NCBI GenBank assembly: GCA_934635515.1
Contig: CAKTZK010000076.1
Coordinates: 1-6,981 of the forward strand
Reading direction: 5' to 3'
DNA from: an uncultured Oscillospiraceae bacterium
Lineage (GTDB): Bacteria > Bacillota_A > Clostridia > Oscillospirales > Oscillospiraceae
Length of the DNA: 6,981 nt
Positions 5,289 through 6,981 of the stretch are shown here, one piece after another. The notes under the pieces are model-generated. The model had not been told where the DNA came from. It ran no database searches and was given only the letters and a program-made list of their open reading frames with translations. The position numbers were made by a program, and so were the translations under genes. Numbering within the stretch: position 1 is the first letter of the stretch; each line of letters starts with the position of its first letter.

Positions 5289-6251
5289 ATGGGATTTGAC
5301 CGCAACGCTGCCGCGGACCAGGCCTTCGGCCATAAGCCCGTGCTGCTGGACGAGTGCCTCACCGCCTTAAATATCAAGCCCGACGGCATTTATGTAGACG
5401 GCACCCTGGGCCGGGCCGGGCACTCCCTGGAGATCGTAAAACGGCTCACCACCGGCCGGCTTATATGCCTGGACCGGGACGAAACGGCCATCGAGGCCGC
5501 CCGTGTCCGCCTGGCGGACTATCTGGATCGCGTGACCCTGGTGCACAGCAACTTCAGCCGCATCGCAGATGTTCTGCGGGAGCTGAATGTTCCCGGCGTG
5601 GACGGGATGCTCTTTGACTTGGGCGTTTCTTCTCCCCAGCTGGACGAAGCACAGCGCGGCTTCTCCTATATGCACGATGCTCCCCTGGATATGCGTATGG
5701 ACCGCACGGCGGCCCTTACCGCCCGGGATGTGGTCAATGACTGGAGCTACGAGGACCTGCGCCGCATCCTCTTTGAATACGGCGAGGAGCGCTATGCCCC
5801 GGCCATCGCCAAGGCCATCGTCCGCCGCCGCCAGGAAGCGGCCATCGAGACCACCGGCCAGCTGGTGGACATCATCCGCGCTGCCATGCCTCCCGCCGCT
5901 CTGCGGGAAAAGCAGCACCCGGCCAAGCGCAGCTTTCAGGCCATCCGCATCGCCGTCAATGACGAGCTGGGCGAGCTGCCGCCCATGCTGCAAGCCGCCT
6001 CCGACGCCCTGCACCCTGGCGGGCGGCTGGCCGTCATCAGCTTTCATTCCCTGGAAGACCGCATCATCAAGAAGACCCTTCAGGAGCTTTCCACCGGCTG
6101 CACCTGCCCACCCAATTTCCCTGTGTGCGTGTGCGGCAAAATACCGAAAATGAAGCTCATCAGCCGCAAGCCCATCGTGGCAGGCGAGGCAGAATTGGTA
6201 TATAATCCCCGGGCCCGCAGCGCCAAGCTCCGGGTGGCGGAAAAATTATAA
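5289..6251 (+). CDS. rsmH: 16S rRNA (cytosine1402-N4)-methyltransferase RsmH (MraW)
   Basis: RsmH methylates N4 of C1402 in 16S rRNA at the ribosomal P site, using S-adenosylmethionine. The 320 residues match the family length. HKPVLLDE (15-22) opens the domain and VDGTLGRAGHS (36-46) is the SAM motif. LDRDETAI (61-68), DLGVSSPQLDEAQRGFSY (110-127), the H-P-A-K-R-(S/T)-F-Q-A-(I/L)-RI block (210-221), SFHSLEDRIIK (251-261) and YNPRARSAKLR (305-315) are characteristic. CTCPPNFPVCVCGK (271-284) has four cysteines in paired C-x-C form, common in Firmicutes RsmH and possibly metal-binding. The ATG is three bases after the mraZ stop with only a weak GGGG upstream, so translation is probably coupled. 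The first 14 residues are less conserved. Confidence 0.98.
   Translation: MGFDRNAAADQAFGHKPVLLDECLTALNIKPDGIYVDGTLGRAGHSLEIVKRLTTGRLICLDRDETAIEAARVRLADYLDRVTLVHSNFSRIADVLRELNVPGVDGMLFDLGVSSPQLDEAQRGFSYMHDAPLDMRMDRTAALTARDVVNDWSYEDLRRILFEYGEERYAPAIAKAIVRRRQEAAIETTGQLVDIIRAAMPPAALREKQHPAKRSFQAIRIAVNDELGELPPMLQAASDALHPGGRLAVISFHSLEDRIIKKTLQELSTGCTCPPNFPVCVCGKIPKMKLISRKPIVAGEAELVYNPRARSAKLRVAEKL
6177..6206 (+). promoter_or_regulatory. Candidate internal promoter before ftsL
   Basis: TATAAT (6201-6206) is a full -10 match, with GTGGCA (6177-6182) as a 4-of-6 match to the -35 at an 18-base spacer. The -10 is created by TAT-AAT codons for the conserved Tyr-Asn of YNPRARSAK, so protein constraint explains part of it. 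A start near 6213 would give ftsL its own transcript. Weak to moderate evidence. Confidence 0.3.
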
Positions 6252-6287
6252 AATAGAGAGAATCACCAAAGAAAGGAAGAGGCAATC

Positions 6288-6827
6288 ATGGCCCAGAAAT
6301 ACGATCGCCGCAGATATGGATATACAGACGGCTCCCTGGCCTACGACCTGGACGCCCTGGCCCGTGAACGGGTGCTTGATGATGCCGGCCGCATGGAGCA
6401 GGCCCGTCCGGAGCCGGCTCCCCAGCCCAAGCGGCAGCCTGTGGCCCGGCCCGTGGCCAAGCCCTCTCCCTTGGTCTTGGCCTGCGCGGCGTTGCTTTCG
6501 GGCCTGGTGGTGGTGCTGCTCATGGGCTATGTGCGCCTGACCCAGGTTTCCACGGACATCTCCGAGATGAAAACGGAGATCAGCCAGCTGGAGGAGCGCC
6601 ATGTGGCCCTGCTGACCCAGTATGAAAAGACCTTCGACCTGGCCACGGTCAAGCGTGTGGCCGAGGAGGCGGGTATGAAGAAGCCCTCCAGCGGCCAGGT
6701 GGAGTACCTGGAGCTGCCCTCCGACGACACCGCTGTGGTGTACCGCAGCGATGCGGGCACGGCCCTTGAAAATATTGTGGACACCATTGCCGGCGCGGCC
6801 AAGTCCGTGGTGGAATATTTCCGCTGA
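6288..6827 (+). CDS. ftsL: FtsL-like cell-division protein
   Basis: FtsL is a bitopic membrane protein that joins FtsB/DivIC and FtsQ/DivIB to activate the septal peptidoglycan synthases. The 179-residue product has a polar, Pro/Arg-rich cytoplasmic N-terminal part (1-60), one membrane helix (about 61-81), a predicted external coiled coil (about 84-113) and a conserved-looking FtsL ending, VKRVAEEAGMKKPSSGQVEYLEL (121-143). It then continues with about 36 more residues, the last 23 predicted amphipathic helix. The sequence itself is divergent, as usual for FtsL, so the name rests on topology, that motif and its position right after rsmH. The ATG has an AAGGAAGAGG site at 6273-6282. It is longer than typical FtsL (about 100-130) at both ends. 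A generic 'septum formation initiator' label would also be defensible. Confidence 0.82.
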   Translation: MAQKYDRRRYGYTDGSLAYDLDALARERVLDDAGRMEQARPEPAPQPKRQPVARPVAKPSPLVLACAALLSGLVVVLLMGYVRLTQVSTDISEMKTEISQLEERHVALLTQYEKTFDLATVKRVAEEAGMKKPSSGQVEYLELPSDDTAVVYRSDAGTALENIVDTIAGAAKSVVEYFR

Positions 6828-6850
6828 GTCCACCCATATAGTGGGAACAC

Positions 6851-6880
6851 AAGGAGTAAGAAGGAGACTTCTTGCTCCTT
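6851..6880. repeat. Perfectly paired hairpin with GAGA loop after ftsL
   Basis: Bases 6851-6863 pair with 6868-6880 (13 pairs, one of them G-U in RNA) around a GAGA loop, which is a GNRA-type tetraloop. The next bases are CCTTTGGTCT, so the U-tract of an intrinsic terminator is missing. It may stabilise or process the mRNA end, or be a weak or Rho-aided terminator. The left arm contains AAGGAG and AAGGAG-like ribosome-site strings, but no reading frame starts after them. Confidence 0.7.
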
Positions 6881-6939
6881 CCTTTGGTCTAATAGCCACA
6901 ACTCTAAACCCGCCCGCAGGTACTTCCTATTCCATTCCG

Positions 6940-6981
6940 TAGGGGCGACCCTTGCGGTCGCCCGTGGGAGGGGCAGAGCCC
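6940..6981. repeat. GC-rich hairpin repeat cut by the window end
   Basis: GGGCGACC (6943-6950) and GGTCGCCC (6956-6963) form an eight-base perfect stem with a CTTGC loop. A second stem begins at 6971 (GGGC-AGA-GCCC) and probably continues past the window. The 'TAGGGGCGACC...GGTCGCCCG' pattern resembles, from memory, a dispersed intergenic repeat common in gut Clostridia. This cannot be confirmed from one copy. The bases between 6881 and 6939 hold nothing I can identify. Confidence 0.6.

Noticed and set aside
5367..6047. A 226-codon - strand frame inside rsmH
   Set aside because: All rsmH motifs read on the + strand; the antisense translation is a shadow.
6829..6846. CCCAT and GTGGG after ftsL as extra MraZ boxes, resembling the terminator core at 4613-4629
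   Set aside because: Only one copy in each direction without 10-base spacing; the shared ATATAGTGGG can arise from short palindromic sequence by chance.
6751..6942. Small + strand frame overlapping the ftsL end and the following hairpin
   Set aside because: It has no ribosome site, mostly overlaps ftsL in another frame and reads through the hairpin without a recognisable domain.

Overview
The window is a dense, high-GC stretch of bacterial chromosome with almost every gene on the + strand. The gene content (rsmD-coaD, then mraZ-rsmH-ftsL), strong AGGAGG-type ribosome binding sites, the protein sequences and a GC-rich codon preference point to a member of the Firmicutes, class Clostridia. The Oscillospiraceae/Ruminococcaceae gut lineages fit best. 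This placement comes from reading the sequence and was not confirmed by a search.

Layout. Positions 1-336 hold the 3' end of a NagD-type HAD phosphatase. Its last codons are a small tandem repeat that runs into an AT-rich perfect palindrome. Positions 337-475 are an AT-rich, highly structured leader with a promoter-like sequence and competing inverted repeats, ahead of an MFS transporter (476-2077). One base later comes a membrane-anchored glycerophosphodiester phosphodiesterase (2079-2912), then rsmD (2917-3462), coaD (3467-3949) and a DivIVA/SepIVA-like coiled-coil gene (3968-4510). Gaps of 1, 4, 4 and 18 bases suggest one transcription unit. A near-perfect sigma-A promoter inside rsmD could drive coaD and the coiled-coil gene separately. 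The unit ends at a strong intrinsic terminator (4605-4642).

The second unit begins with a good sigma-A promoter (4743-4771), followed by a cluster of TGGGN boxes in both orientations with 10- and 21-base spacing, the expected operator of MraZ. Then come mraZ (4869-5285), rsmH (5289-6251) and an ftsL-like gene (6288-6827). This is the start of the conserved mra/dcw cell-division and cell-wall cluster. The last 154 bases hold no gene. They contain a strong hairpin without a U-tract and the start of a GC-rich hairpin repeat that runs off the window, where the division transpeptidase gene would normally follow.

Functionally the window joins housekeeping RNA modification (RsmD for 16S G966, RsmH for 16S C1402), coenzyme A synthesis (CoaD), control of the division cluster (MraZ), divisome assembly (FtsL) and a candidate polar or septal coiled-coil protein, plus a possible uptake-and-cleavage pair (MFS + GDPD). 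No complete new mobile or defence system was seen. The most unusual signals are regulatory: the switch-like leader of the MFS gene, the consensus promoter written into rsmD codons, and the two-orientation MraZ box array.
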